This document shows, one piece after another, positions 1 through 9,005 of a stretch of DNA of 64,000 nucleotides. Made by a program: the position numbers and the translations under genes. Position 1 is the stretch's first letter, and each line of letters opens with the position of its first letter. This DNA is from Sulfuricella sp. T08 (GTDB lineage Bacteria; Pseudomonadota; Gammaproteobacteria; Burkholderiales; Sulfuricellaceae), in the NCBI RefSeq assembly GCF_000971475.1, contig NZ_DF967563.1, positions 10,823 through 74,822 of the forward strand, read 5' to 3'. The notes under the pieces are model-generated. The model was not told where the DNA came from and ran no database searches. It saw nothing but the letters and a program-made list of their open reading frames with translations.

Positions 1-420
1 CTCGATGTCTCGGTGCAGGCACAAATTCTAAACTTGCTCAAGGGGCTGCAGAACGAACTTGGCCTAGCCTATCTGTTTATCACCCACAATCTGGCAGTGG
101 TCGAATATTTTGCCCACGAGGTGGCTGTGATGTATCTGGGACGGATTGTCGAATGCGGCACGGTGGAAGAAGTGATGCAGGCGCCGCGCCATCCCTATAC
201 CCGGGCGCTGCTTTCGGCCGTGCCGGTGGTGGACGCCGCAGCGCACCGGGAAATCATCCGCCTGGCAGGGGATTTGCCTTCGCCGGCGAACCCGCCGTCA
301 GGCTGCCATTTTCACCCGCGCTGCCCGCAGGCCATGGATTCATGCCGGCAAAGCTATCCGGCTGTGGCTGTCTTCAGCGCGACGCATAGCGCCAGTTGTC
401 ATTTGTATTCTGAAAAGTAG
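1..420 (+). CDS. Oligopeptide/dipeptide ABC transporter ATP-binding protein, C-terminal part
   Basis: The reading frame is open from the first base, so only the last 139 codons are present. It begins in the D-loop region (LDVSVQAQ), continues through the switch histidine (FITHNLAVV) and ends with the C-terminal extension typical of Opp/Dpp/Yej ATPases ([12 protein letters not shown] and a Cys-rich [12 protein letters not shown]). Such proteins energise peptide or related solute import at the inner membrane. The Walker A and signature motifs lie outside the window, so the substrate and exact subfamily (OppF, DppF or the fused YejF) cannot be told. It converges with mltD; a small GC-rich inverted repeat (425-439) lies just after the stop. 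Confidence 0.9.
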   Translation, partial: LDVSVQAQILNLLKGLQNELGLAYLFITHNLAVVEYFAHEVAVMYLGRIVECGTVEEVMQAPRHPYTRALLSAVPVVDAAAHREIIRLAGDLPSPANPPSGCHFHPRCPQAMDSCRQSYPAVAVFSATHSASCHLYSEK

Positions 421-447
421 CAAACCGGCTGGACGCCGGCAGATGAA

Positions 448-2166
448 TCAGCCCTTGCCGGGCAGCATCAGGGTGACTTTGTCGCCGGGGGTGAGGCCAC
501 GCTTGCCGGAAATATTGTTCCAGCGCTGGATATCGTTGGTCGCGACATTAAATTGCTTGGCGATGCTGGCCATGGTGTCGCCGCGGCGCACGGTGTAATA
601 GCGCTGGCTGCGTTTAGCGCTATTCGCCGCGGCTAGTTTCACAGGCTTAGTCTTGTTAGTCGCAGCGAGTTTCACAGGCTTAGCCTTGCCTGTTGCCGCT
701 TGTTTCACAGGTTTGACCTGGACCGTTGCAAGCTTGTGTTTGGCGAGGGTCTCCTGGCGGATGACCAGTTTCTGGCCGTTGCTGAGGCGGTTGGACCTGA
801 GATTGTTCAGGGACTTGATTTGCATCGCAGAGACCTTGTGGCGTTTGGCGATGCTGGCCAGGGTGTCGCCCTTCTTCACGGCATAAATAAGGCGGGATGC
901 GACCCGCAATGGCGAGGCTTCTTCAGATTCGATGGCCTGTGGAGCTTCGTCGAAGACAGGAATTACTGCTTCGTTGTGGCTGAGCGGCACTAGCAGAGTC
1001 TGGCCGGCTGACAGTTTGTTGTGTTTGGTGATGCTGTTGATTTCTTTTAGCCGGGCGACGCTGATGCTGAAGCGGCGTGCAACCTTGTCGATTTTTTCGC
1101 CGCGTGCCGGCGTATAGGATTGCCAGGAAACCAGTGGCTTGTCATAGTTTTCGAGGTTGCTGGTAAAGGTGTCGGCCTTGCCCACCGGTAGCAGCAGGGT
1201 ACGCGAACCTTTGAAGTTGATGACGGGCCGGTTATAGGCGGGATTAAGCGAGACAAAATCGTGCAGCGGCATTCCGGCCAGGCGTGCGGCTACGGCGACG
1301 TCGATGCGCTGGGTGGTGGTGACGCTGGCGAAATAGGGGCGGTTGGGGATGGAAGCCAGGTCGAGCCCCGCTGCCTCCGGATTCATGACGATCTGTTTGA
1401 CCGCCATCAGCTTGGGCACGTAATTACGCGTTTCAGGTGGCATGGTCAGGCTGAGATAGTCGGTGGGCAGGCCCATCTTCCGGTTTTTGGCGATGGCGCG
1501 TTGCACTGAACCCTCGCCCCAGTTATAGGCGGCGAATGCCAGTTCCCAGCTGCCGAACATGTCATGGAGCTTTTGCAGGTAGTCCAGCGCCGCATCCGTT
1601 GCGGCCGTGACATCGCGGCGACCGTCGTACCACCAGTTTTGTTCCAGGCCGAAGTTCTTGCCGGTGGAAGGGATGAACTGCCAGATGCCGGAGGCGTGGC
1701 TGGTGGAATAGGCTTTGGGATTGAAGGCGCTTTCTATCATCGGCAGCAGGGCGACCTCGGTCGGCATTCCCCGCTTTTCGACTTCTTCAACGATGTGGTA
1801 CAGGTAAAGCTGGCTGCGCTCTACCATGCGTCTTACATAGTCGGGACGGTTGGTATACCAGGCAACGTGGTTTTGCACCAGGGGCGAATCCAGTTCCTCC
1901 AGGGTGAAGCCATCACGGATACGGTCCCATAAGTCGACGGGTTCTTCCGATGGACCTGCAAGGAGAGGTTTTTTTGATGGGGAGCCGAGAAGTCCGGTGC
2001 TGGGCTGAAGCTGCAGAGGTGTCTCTGCTTCAGTCGTTTCGGCCAGTGCTTGTTTGACAGGTTGTTCGGAGGAATCGGTGCCAAGCAAGTCAGCAGCGCT
2101 TGCAGTCGGCAGATGCAGCGCGAAAACGCTTGCCAGTGCCAGAATTAAAATGGGGGTAAGGCGCAT
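448..2166 (-). CDS. mltD: Membrane-bound lytic murein transglycosylase D with three LysM repeats
   Basis: 572 aa. A signal peptide of about 25 residues ends in TASAA. The SLT domain (about residues 115-230) has the catalytic glutamate in MIESAFNP and the GIWQFIPSTG and AAYNWGEG motifs of family 1D transglycosylases. Three LysM peptidoglycan-binding repeats follow, at about 350-395, 428-472 and 523-568, each with the GDT-ASIAK style core. The enzyme cleaves glycan strands to 1,6-anhydromuropeptides in the periplasm. No lipobox cysteine is seen, unlike E. coli MltD. Between LysM 2 and 3 is a Lys/Ala-rich linker made of an 11-residue unit repeated three times (616-714). It is divided by about 115 bases from gloB, which is read the same way. 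Confidence 0.95.
   Translation of the reverse strand: MRLTPILILALASVFALHLPTASAADLLGTDSSEQPVKQALAETTEAETPLQLQPSTGLLGSPSKKPLLAGPSEEPVDLWDRIRDGFTLEELDSPLVQNHVAWYTNRPDYVRRMVERSQLYLYHIVEEVEKRGMPTEVALLPMIESAFNPKAYSTSHASGIWQFIPSTGKNFGLEQNWWYDGRRDVTAATDAALDYLQKLHDMFGSWELAFAAYNWGEGSVQRAIAKNRKMGLPTDYLSLTMPPETRNYVPKLMAVKQIVMNPEAAGLDLASIPNRPYFASVTTTQRIDVAVAARLAGMPLHDFVSLNPAYNRPVINFKGSRTLLLPVGKADTFTSNLENYDKPLVSWQSYTPARGEKIDKVARRFSISVARLKEINSITKHNKLSAGQTLLVPLSHNEAVIPVFDEAPQAIESEEASPLRVASRLIYAVKKGDTLASIAKRHKVSAMQIKSLNNLRSNRLSNGQKLVIRQETLAKHKLATVQVKPVKQAATGKAKPVKLAATNKTKPVKLAAANSAKRSQRYYTVRRGDTMASIAKQFNVATNDIQRWNNISGKRGLTPGDKVTLMLPGKG
616..714 (-). repeat. Three tandem 33-bp units encoding KPVK(L/Q)AA... linker of MltD
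   Basis: Three consecutive 11-residue units start with KPVK and differ at only a few positions, for example KPVKQAATGKA, KPVKLAATNKT and KPVKLAAANSA. At DNA level the 33-base period is clear (the word tttcacaggctta recurs). This is an in-frame minisatellite in the inter-LysM linker and could vary in copy number between strains. Confidence 0.8.
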
Positions 2167-2283
2167 GCTTGTTGTTGATTGTTCAGCTTAATTGAAACCT
2201 GCCGATAGTAGCCAAGAACCCCTTGTTGCGTCAAGGATTATCTTCGCATGCCGCACTCTGGCGACAGTGGGTAATGCATTGAA

Positions 2284-3045
2284 CTAGAATCTGTTTCTCC
2301 ACTCCCTGACAGCAGTGAAGACCTTGACGGCATCATCTAGTGGGCTGCCGGAAAAATGGCTGGCTGCTTCGATCACGGCGGGGTGTTCGCAGCGCAGGAA
2401 AGGGTTGGTGGCTTTTTCCAGAGCCAGGGTGGACGGCAGGGTTGGGCGGCTTCGTTCTCGGGTTTGGAGATCACGCACCTCACGCTCCAGGAGTTGGCGG
2501 TTGGCAGGCTCAACCTTTTTGGCAAAGCGGATGTTCTCCAGGGTGTATTCATGGGCGCAATAGACCTGGGTATCGTCGGGCAGGGCGGCAAATTTTTGTA
2601 GCGAGGCATGCATCTGCGCAGGGGTGCCTTCGAACAGCTTGCCGCAACCGCAGGTGAACAGCGTGTCGCCACAAAACAGGGAATTTGCGCCATAATAGGC
2701 AATGTGGCCGGCGGTATGGCCAGGGACGTCGAGGACGGCGAATTCCACGCCCAGTTCCGGCAATCGCACCGTATCACCTGTGCCGACCGGGTTGGTGATG
2801 CCTGGAATATTTTCCTTTCGGGGGCCATAAACCGGCACGGCGGCGTGTCTTAGAAGCGCTTCAATGCCGCCGGTATGGTCGCCGTGGTGGTGTGTGATCA
2901 GGATGGCGGCAAGGCGCAGCCCGTGGCGACTGAGGTGGCCCAATACCGGCTCGGCGTCGCCTGGATCCACGACTGCGGCGTAGCGCCCGTCGCAAATCAA
3001 CCAGATGTAGTTATCCTCGAAAGCAGGAACGGGAATGATCTTCAT
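2284..3045 (-). CDS. gloB: Hydroxyacylglutathione hydrolase (glyoxalase II)
   Basis: 253 aa, the usual length. The metallo-beta-lactamase fold has the binuclear metal motif THHHGDHTGG (about residues 51-60), then CGDTLF and the later CAHEYTLEN and KATNPFLR motifs that are diagnostic for glyoxalase II. It hydrolyses S-lactoylglutathione to lactate and glutathione, completing methylglyoxal detoxification in the cytoplasm. It is divergent from the methyltransferase gene starting at 3074, with a 28-base intergenic space. The glutathione link matches frmA/fghA elsewhere in the window. Confidence 0.96.
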   Translation of the reverse strand: MKIIPVPAFEDNYIWLICDGRYAAVVDPGDAEPVLGHLSRHGLRLAAILITHHHGDHTGGIEALLRHAAVPVYGPRKENIPGITNPVGTGDTVRLPELGVEFAVLDVPGHTAGHIAYYGANSLFCGDTLFTCGCGKLFEGTPAQMHASLQKFAALPDDTQVYCAHEYTLENIRFAKKVEPANRQLLEREVRDLQTRERSRPTLPSTLALEKATNPFLRCEHPAVIEAASHFSGSPLDDAVKVFTAVREWRNRF

Positions 3046-3073
3046 GATGATATGTTCGAATTAACCCTGTGCG

Positions 3074-3814
3074 ATGTCAATGGATGAATGGATAGCTACT
3101 CCGCTCGGGCGCTACCTGATCGAGCGCGAACAGACCTATTTTGATCAGGTGGTGGCGGATATTTTTGGCTTCAATGCGCTGCAAATCGGTTTTGTCCAAT
3201 CCGATCTGTTGCGTGCGAATCGCATGCAGATGCGGTTCGCTGCCGCGCCGCAATTTTCGGAATACGGGAAAGTGGAGGTTAAATTACTGACCGAGCCGGG
3301 TAGCTTGCCGATAGCCAGCCAGAGCATCGATTTGCTGCTGCTGCCCCACGTGTTGGAATTCAGCGCTCACCCCCACCAGCTTTTGCGCGAGGTGGAGCGG
3401 GTGCTGAGGCCGGAGGGGCAGGTGATCATCAGTGGCTTCAACCCATTCAGCCTATGGGGGCTGCCCCGGTTCCTGCCCAGTCGCAAGCAGCATTACCCCT
3501 GGAATGGGAGTTTTATTTCTCTGCCGCGCATCAAGGATTGGCTGGCCCTGCTGGGCTTTGATGTGGTGGCTGGCCGAATGTGCTGCTATGAGCCGCCGTT
3601 GCGCAACGAACAATGGTTGCAGAGATTTAATTTCATGGAAGCCGCGGGTGACCGCTGGTGGGCGCTGGCGGGAGGTGTATATTTTCTGCAGGCGAAAAAG
3701 AAGGTGGTCGGCATGCATTTGATCATGCCGAGCTGGAACAGAAGTTCAGCGGCAAAGAATGGGCTCGCCCCGGCACCGCAGAAAATGATCAACAATAAAA
3801 TATCTGAACAGTGA
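3074..3814 (+). CDS. Class I SAM-dependent methyltransferase (YafS-like)
   Basis: 246 aa. A Methyltransf_11-type core shows [12 protein letters not shown] and the following [20 protein letters not shown] motif. The last phrase and the position between gloB and rnhA match the YafS family found in the same gloB-yafS-rnhA-dnaQ order in other proteobacteria. The substrate is unknown. A second in-frame ATG lies two codons downstream. The stop codon overlaps the GTG start of rnhA, suggesting translational coupling. Confidence 0.85.
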   Translation: MSMDEWIATPLGRYLIEREQTYFDQVVADIFGFNALQIGFVQSDLLRANRMQMRFAAAPQFSEYGKVEVKLLTEPGSLPIASQSIDLLLLPHVLEFSAHPHQLLREVERVLRPEGQVIISGFNPFSLWGLPRFLPSRKQHYPWNGSFISLPRIKDWLALLGFDVVAGRMCCYEPPLRNEQWLQRFNFMEAAGDRWWALAGGVYFLQAKKKVVGMHLIMPSWNRSSAAKNGLAPAPQKMINNKISEQ

Positions 3815-4287
3815 AAATGGGTGAAAATAAGGAAATTCCAGAGCTGCGGCGCAACATCGTGGAGATCTATACCGATGGTGCCTGCAAGGGCAATCCTGGC
3901 GTGGGCGGCTGGGGCGCATGGCTGCGCTATTCCGGGCACGAAAAGGAGCTCTGCGGCGGCGAGAAGCTCACCACCAACAACCGTATGGAGCTGACCGCGG
4001 TGATCCGGGCGCTGGAAGCCTTGTCGCGCCCCTGCATCGTCCGGCTGCATACCGACTCGAAGTACGTGCAGAAAGGTATCAGCGAGTGGATTCACGCCTG
4101 GAAGCTGCGCGGCTGGCGCACTGCCGACAAGAAGCCGGTGAAGAACGATGATTTGTGGCGGCAGCTCGACGTGCTGGCCGCGCAGCACGAGATCGAGTGG
4201 CTGTGGATCAAGGGTCACGCCGGGCACGAAGGCAACGAACGGGCCGACAGGCTGGCTAACCGGGGTGTCGAGGAATTAAGAGGGTAA
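3811..4287 (+). CDS. rnhA: Ribonuclease HI
   Basis: 158 aa with a GTG start overlapping the previous stop; an ATG two codons later (3817) is an alternative. The RNase H fold shows [11 protein letters not shown] (first catalytic Asp), the [13 protein letters not shown] glutamate, the HTDSKYV aspartate and [19 protein letters not shown] (His and last Asp), so all catalytic acids are present. It degrades the RNA strand of RNA-DNA hybrids. It is followed after 3 bases by dnaQ, a near-universal pairing in proteobacteria. Confidence 0.97.
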   Translation: MKMGENKEIPELRRNIVEIYTDGACKGNPGVGGWGAWLRYSGHEKELCGGEKLTTNNRMELTAVIRALEALSRPCIVRLHTDSKYVQKGISEWIHAWKLRGWRTADKKPVKNDDLWRQLDVLAAQHEIEWLWIKGHAGHEGNERADRLANRGVEELRG

Positions 4288-4290
4288 ATC

Positions 4291-4998
4291 ATGCGGCAAG
4301 TCATTCTGGATACCGAAACCACTGGTCTGGACGCAAATCTGGGCCATCGCATCATCGAGGTAGCCGCAGTTGAAATGATAAACCGGCGTTTGACAGGTAA
4401 TCACTTCCATCATTACCTCAACCCGCAGCGCGAGATCGACCCGGGTGCGCAGCAGGTGCACGGCATCAGCTTGGAGTTTCTGCAGGACAAGCCATTTTTT
4501 CGCGATATCGCCCAGGATTTTATCGAGTTCATCAGCGGCGCGGAGCTGGTTATCCACAACGCGCCGTTCGATATCGGATTCCTCAATATGGAGCTGAAAC
4601 TGGTCGGTCTGGAGCCGGTCGGGAAATATAGCCCGGACGTGATCGATACCCTGAAAATGGCCAAGGATCTGCATCCGGGGCAGAAAAACAATCTGGATGC
4701 GCTGTGCCGCCGATATTTTGTGGACAATGCCAGCCGCACCCTGCACGGCGCCCTGCTGGATACCGAGCTGCTTGCCGAGGTTTATCTCGCCATGACGCGC
4801 GGGCAGAACAGCCTGATGATCGAATCCGCTGACTCTGGAGACAATCATGCCGATCTGGGGTGGGATTTCGTGCCGCATGACCTGATGGTGCTGGCGGCCA
4901 CACCGGACGAGATGGAGTCGCACCTTGCCTACCTGGACGAGATCGACAAGGCCAGCAAGGGCGCCTGCCTGTGGCGGGCGCTTGAAAGCGGTGCCTGA
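4291..4998 (+). CDS. dnaQ: DNA polymerase III epsilon subunit (3'-5' proofreading exonuclease)
   Basis: 235 aa. DEDDh exonuclease motifs are visible: DTETTGLD (Exo I, residues about 7-14), HNAPFDIGFLN (Exo II) and HGALLDTELLAEVYL (Exo III with its His). Residues beyond about 185 form the C-terminal tail that binds the alpha subunit in this family. It corrects replication errors. The start follows rnhA at once; both are likely read from a shared transcript. Confidence 0.97.
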   Translation: MRQVILDTETTGLDANLGHRIIEVAAVEMINRRLTGNHFHHYLNPQREIDPGAQQVHGISLEFLQDKPFFRDIAQDFIEFISGAELVIHNAPFDIGFLNMELKLVGLEPVGKYSPDVIDTLKMAKDLHPGQKNNLDALCRRYFVDNASRTLHGALLDTELLAEVYLAMTRGQNSLMIESADSGDNHADLGWDFVPHDLMVLAATPDEMESHLAYLDEIDKASKGACLWRALESGA

Positions 4999-5064
4999 TA
5001 TCCGCGTCCATGTTCTATCGCTATATTTAAGCAATGTGGATCGCAAGAAAAGGCGGAACAGGGC

Positions 5065-5736
5065 ATGACTGAATCGGATTGGCGGGATCTGGCTTTGCTG
5101 ACGCTCTTCTGGCTGGGATATTTCGTCCTGCATTCGGTGCTGGCTTCGCTCCGGATTAAACGCTGGGTCGCCTTGCATCATCCGGAACGGATGCCGCTTT
5201 ATCGTCTGAGCTACAATATTTTTGCGGTCCTCATGCTGCTGCCGATACTCTGGCTGATGGTTTGTAATCCCGGTCCGACGCTATGGGCCTGGCAGGGGAT
5301 TGGTGCCTGGTTGGCGAACGGACTGGCCCTGGCGGCGCTGTTTGGTTTCATGAAATCGCTGAATTATTACGATACCCAGGAATTCCTCGGCCTGCGCCAG
5401 TGGAAATCACACACCCAGCGGGTGGAGGACCAGGAGGGCTTCCATCTTTCGCCATTCCATCGTTATGTGCGTCATCCGTGGTACTCCTTCGGGCTGGTGC
5501 TGATCTGGACACGCGACATGAATGCCGCAATGCTGTTGTCCAGCGTGATGATGACGGTTTATTTCATCATCGGTTCGCGGCTGGAAGAAAAGAAGCTGAT
5601 GGTCTATCACGGCGATGTCTACCGGCGTTACATGGAACGGGTGCCCGGCCTGTTACCCTTGCCCTGGAAGTCGCTCACAGCGCAGGAAGCCGCCGAGCTG
5701 TTGAAGGCGGCACAGCAGACACCGGAAAGCCCCTGA
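5065..5736 (+). CDS. Integral membrane isoprenylcysteine-methyltransferase-like protein
   Basis: 223 aa with about five hydrophobic segments. The C-terminal half carries the RHPWYSFGL motif and the later E-E-K-L ... G-x-x-Y-x-x-Y-x-x-x-V-P pattern, which form the SAM-binding site in ICMT/PEMT-type membrane methyltransferases. The substrate cannot be inferred; bacterial members act on small molecules or lipids. It stands alone between dnaQ and a small leftward gene. NnrU-type proteins share the general fold but not this C-terminal motif set. Confidence 0.75.
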   Translation: MTESDWRDLALLTLFWLGYFVLHSVLASLRIKRWVALHHPERMPLYRLSYNIFAVLMLLPILWLMVCNPGPTLWAWQGIGAWLANGLALAALFGFMKSLNYYDTQEFLGLRQWKSHTQRVEDQEGFHLSPFHRYVRHPWYSFGLVLIWTRDMNAAMLLSSVMMTVYFIIGSRLEEKKLMVYHGDVYRRYMERVPGLLPLPWKSLTAQEAAELLKAAQQTPESP

Positions 5737-5747
5737 ATGAAGCCGGC

Positions 5748-5975
5748 TTACAAGCCGACCTTGCTCGCCTCGATGCCGTGTTTTCCTACTTGTGCCATTA
5801 CCTTGCTTGAGCTTATGGCATCGGGGTTGTAGGTGACCGTCATCATATGGGGGTGATTTGGGTTGAAGCATGCCGACACGACGCCCTCCATGTGGCCAAT
5901 TTCATCTTCCAGCTGAGCCCGCTCATTCATGGGAAGCTCAGGGTGCACGTTGATGAGAAAGTCTGCTAGATCCAT
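5748..5975 (-). CDS. Small HMA-fold-like hypothetical protein
   Basis: 75 aa from the ATG preceded by an AAGGAG box; a longer reading frame begins further upstream without such a site. The sequence MTVTYNPDAISSSKVMAQVGKHG resembles the second half of a heavy-metal-associated (ferredoxin-like) domain, but there is no CxxC metal motif. Only a single Cys occurs, in VVSACFNPNHPHMM. The His-rich NPNHPHMM stretch could bind metal; this is inference. It is followed by a spacer of about 180 bases before the fumC end, and may be its own transcript. Confidence 0.7.
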   Translation of the reverse strand: MDLADFLINVHPELPMNERAQLEDEIGHMEGVVSACFNPNHPHMMTVTYNPDAISSSKVMAQVGKHGIEASKVGL

Positions 5976-6156
5976 GATTGCTCTCCTTAATGTCAGGTTG
6001 TGGAGGCTGACCAACCCTTGTGGGTTGCAGGCCGTAGACAATCGCTTTCCAATTAATTCAACCTACGCTCGCGGGCAAAAAACCTCAATGAGGTGAATCC
6101 AGTAAAAGGAGGTAGGGTTACTCAGCAATAATAAATTTGGCATGATTCTCATGATG

Positions 6157-7572
6157 CTACTGAATATGTTTCATGGCTTTGTTCAAAGGGTGAACCATCG
6201 CCCTCGGCTGCACCCAGAGGTCGAACTCTTCTTCAGTCACATAGCCTAGAGCCAGCGCCGCCTGCTTTAGCGTGCAGCCATCCCGATGCGCCTGCTTGGC
6301 GATTTCGGCGGCCTTGTCGTAGCCGATGTGCGGGGTCAGGGCAGTGACTAGCATCAGGGATCGCTCCAGCAACTCCGCAATTCGTTCGCGATTGGCTTCG
6401 ATGCCGCGCGCGCAATGCTTTTCGAAGCTCGTCATTCCATCTGAGAGCAAGCGCACGCTTTGCAGGAAATTGTGGGCGATGAGCGGCTTGAACACGTTCA
6501 ACTCGAAATTTCCCGATGCCCCGCCGATGGTGATGGCAACATCGTTGCCGAAGACCTGGCAGCACAGCATGGCGAGCGCTTCGCACTGGGTCGGATTCAC
6601 CTTGCCCGGCATGATCGAGCTGCCTAGCTCGTTCTCCGGAATGCTGATTTCCCCAAGTCCGGAACGCGGCCCGGAGGCCAGCCAGCGGATGTCGCTGGCA
6701 ATTTTCATGAGTGCAGCGGCGAGGGTCTTGAGCGCGCCGTGGGCGGCCACCAGCCCATCGTGGGCAGCCAGCGCGGCAAACTTGTTGGGCGCGCTTCTGA
6801 AGGTCAGACCGCTGTCTCGCGCCAGCTCCGCCGCGACGCGGTCGCCGAATTCGGCGTGGGTGTTGAGACCGGTGCCCACCGCAGTGCCGCCAACCGCCAG
6901 TTCCTGTAGCGGGGGGAGGGCGGCGGTGATGATCCGCTCCGCCTGATCGAGTTGGGCCGCGTAACCTGAAAATTCCTGCCCCAGCGTCAGGGGGACGGCA
7001 TCCTGCAAATGGGTGCGGCCGATCTTGACGATATCGACGAATACCATGGATCTGTTTTCCAGCGTTGCTCGCAGCATGTCCAACGCCGGCAGCAACTTCT
7101 GCTGAATGCCCAGACTGGCAGCCACATGCATTGCAGTGGGGAAAATGTCGTTGGAGGACTGGCCGAGATTCACGTCGTCGTTGGGATGCACCTTCCGGGC
7201 ATCGCCACGTCCGCCACCAAGCAATTCCGATGCACGATTCGCGAGCACCTCATTCAGGTTCATGTTGGTCTGGGTGCCGGAGCCTGTCTGCCAGACGGAC
7301 AAGGGAAACTCTTCTGAGTGGCGTCCTGCCAGCACTTCTTCGGCCGCCTGCACGATGGCTGCCGCCTTGTCCGGATTCAACAGGCCCAGGTCGCCGTTGA
7401 CGAGCGCGCAGGCTCTCTTGACTGCGGCGAGTGCAAGGATGAGTTCATGCGGCATGTGTTCCGAGGAAATATGAAAATGCTCGAGCGAACGTTGTGTCTG
7501 TGCGCCCCAAAGCCGTTCGGCCGGGATCTCGATGGCGCCGAACGAGTCGCGCTCGGTTCTGGTCGTGGTCAT
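6157..7572 (-). CDS. fumC: Fumarate hydratase class II
   Basis: 471 aa, standard for the heat-stable, iron-independent fumarase. Signature [11 protein letters not shown], the [10 protein letters not shown] substrate loop and [16 protein letters not shown] are all intact. It interconverts fumarate and malate in the TCA cycle. Class II fumarase is insensitive to superoxide, in keeping with the neighbouring oxidative-stress locus, though that link is inference. The start is preceded by GGGGAGAAATTC and the region up to 7772 contains no other gene. Confidence 0.97.
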   Translation of the reverse strand: MTTTRTERDSFGAIEIPAERLWGAQTQRSLEHFHISSEHMPHELILALAAVKRACALVNGDLGLLNPDKAAAIVQAAEEVLAGRHSEEFPLSVWQTGSGTQTNMNLNEVLANRASELLGGGRGDARKVHPNDDVNLGQSSNDIFPTAMHVAASLGIQQKLLPALDMLRATLENRSMVFVDIVKIGRTHLQDAVPLTLGQEFSGYAAQLDQAERIITAALPPLQELAVGGTAVGTGLNTHAEFGDRVAAELARDSGLTFRSAPNKFAALAAHDGLVAAHGALKTLAAALMKIASDIRWLASGPRSGLGEISIPENELGSSIMPGKVNPTQCEALAMLCCQVFGNDVAITIGGASGNFELNVFKPLIAHNFLQSVRLLSDGMTSFEKHCARGIEANRERIAELLERSLMLVTALTPHIGYDKAAEIAKQAHRDGCTLKQAALALGYVTEEEFDLWVQPRAMVHPLNKAMKHIQ

Positions 7573-7772
7573 GAATTTCTCCCCATTGACCCCCCCCTGA
7601 ATGCTCCGGGCTGGGAATGCAACCTGATATTACTCTGCAAATTCTGGAAGATGGAGCTTATGCAGTGACTCTACCTATTTTTCCCCACTGAGATACAGCA
7701 AAAACCGTATATCGTTCCGCGCTAAAATAGGCAAACATTTGCATGTAATCCCCTGAACAAGGAGGTGAAATC

Positions 7773-8153
7773 ATGGCGCACGAAGGCCTGCATGAAAGTG
7801 AAGAAAAACTTGCCCCGGCAACGATGGATGCCCACCGCGCCATACTCTCCCTGATGGAGGAGTTCGAGGCTGTAGACTGGTATCACCAGCGTGCCGATGC
7901 CTGCACCGATGCGGAATTGCGTGCCATCCTGCTACACAACATGCATGAGGAAATGGAGCATGCGGCCATGATCCTGGAATGGCTGCGCCGTCGTATACCC
8001 AGGCTGGACGAAATTCTGGGCATCTATCTGTTCAGTCAGGGCGACATTACCCAGGCGGAAAAAAAAGCGACTGGCAAGGATGCCGGCGAGATATCAGGGA
8101 AGGGCGGGGCGGATGCGCCGCGCCTGACTGTGGGCGCCATGAAAGGAGCATGA
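7773..8153 (+). CDS. Encapsulated ferritin-like protein (EncFtn), encapsulin cargo
   Basis: 126 aa. Two helices match the EncFtn family of Rhodospirillum rubrum: MEEFEAVDWYHQR and HEEMEHAAMILEWLRRR. By alignment from memory the iron ligands correspond to E30, E60 and H63, with the gating Trp at 36, so the ferroxidase site looks intact. These short proteins form ring-shaped decamers and oxidise Fe(II) only at the dimer interface. The tail after a flexible Gly/Ala-rich linker is LTVGAMKGA, a classic encapsulin cargo-loading peptide. A strong AAGGAGGTGAAATC site precedes the ATG, and the encapsulin gene follows after one base. Confidence 0.93.
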   Translation: MAHEGLHESEEKLAPATMDAHRAILSLMEEFEAVDWYHQRADACTDAELRAILLHNMHEEMEHAAMILEWLRRRIPRLDEILGIYLFSQGDITQAEKKATGKDAGEISGKGGADAPRLTVGAMKGA

Positions 8154-8154
8154 C

Positions 8155-8970
8155 ATGAACACCAATCTTCCTTTTGACGCTGCCATCCTCGCGCTCATGG
8201 AGGAGGTGGCCGTAGCCGAGGCACGCAAGACGCTGACAGCGCGCCGATTTTTGCCGGTGGACGGACCTTTCGGGATGGGATATGTGGCTGCCCCGGCGGG
8301 CAATGACGACCAGCGCCAGCATGCTCCTCATGGTGCTACCATTATTATCTCGCGCACGATTCCTGTGCCCATGATATTCCGTCATTTCACCGTTGGCCGC
8401 CGCCGCATTGCAGCCTATACGGAGGCAGGGCATCCACTAGATCTGAGCTCTCCCTCGCAGGCCGCCATGGAGGTTGCCGCCCGCGAGGAAGAACTGATTT
8501 ACCAGGGTAATCCGGAGTTCGGTCTGGCCGGGTTGTGCACCGTCGAGAACCGCAACCATCTGGAAGGAGGTGACTGGATGGACGTGGAGCAGGTGCTGCG
8601 CGATGTCCTCGCTGCCGTCACCCTGCTGGATGGCTCCCGCTTCCACGGCCCCTATGCGCTCGCTCTGGAGCCGAGACTTTACAATAATCTGTTCCGGCGA
8701 TATCCGGAGGGATCGGACATGCTGCAGATCGATCACCTGAAAGGATTGTGCACCAACGGCATCTACAAAACCGATATTCCAGGTGCCGTGCTGGTCGCGC
8801 CGGAAGCCGGCACCCTGCTCGTTGGGGATGATTTGACCGTGGACTATACCTTCTCCGATTCGGCCCATTTCAACTTCGCTGTCCGGGAGTCCATCGTGCT
8901 GCGCATCGATGCACCGAAGGCGATATGCACGATCAGCCCCAAAGCGACAGGCCCGCGCAGCAGGAAATGA
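8155..8970 (+). CDS. Encapsulin shell protein (family 1, HK97 fold)
   Basis: 271 aa, the size of T=1 (60-subunit) linocin/CFP29-type encapsulins. Recognisable family phrases are ARRFLPVDGPFGMGY near the N terminus, REEELIYQGNPEFGLAGL, GPYALALEPRLYNNLFRR and the C-terminal DLTVDYTFSDSAHFNFAVRES. The shell sequesters iron mineral formed by its ferritin-like cargo, encoded directly upstream. The ribosome site GAAAGGAG lies within the last codons of the cargo gene, so the two are translationally linked. Iron entry is through shell pores. Confidence 0.95.
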   Translation: MNTNLPFDAAILALMEEVAVAEARKTLTARRFLPVDGPFGMGYVAAPAGNDDQRQHAPHGATIIISRTIPVPMIFRHFTVGRRRIAAYTEAGHPLDLSSPSQAAMEVAAREEELIYQGNPEFGLAGLCTVENRNHLEGGDWMDVEQVLRDVLAAVTLLDGSRFHGPYALALEPRLYNNLFRRYPEGSDMLQIDHLKGLCTNGIYKTDIPGAVLVAPEAGTLLVGDDLTVDYTFSDSAHFNFAVRESIVLRIDAPKAICTISPKATGPRSRK

Positions 8971-9005
8971 TCGCGGTCCGGGGCGGGTGCCGGAAGGGGG
9001 ATTCC

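Noticed and set aside
4276-5181. Long minus-strand open frame of 301 codons opposite dnaQ
   Set aside because: Its translation has low-complexity Gln/His/Arg character typical of an antisense shadow, while the opposite strand encodes an intact DnaQ.
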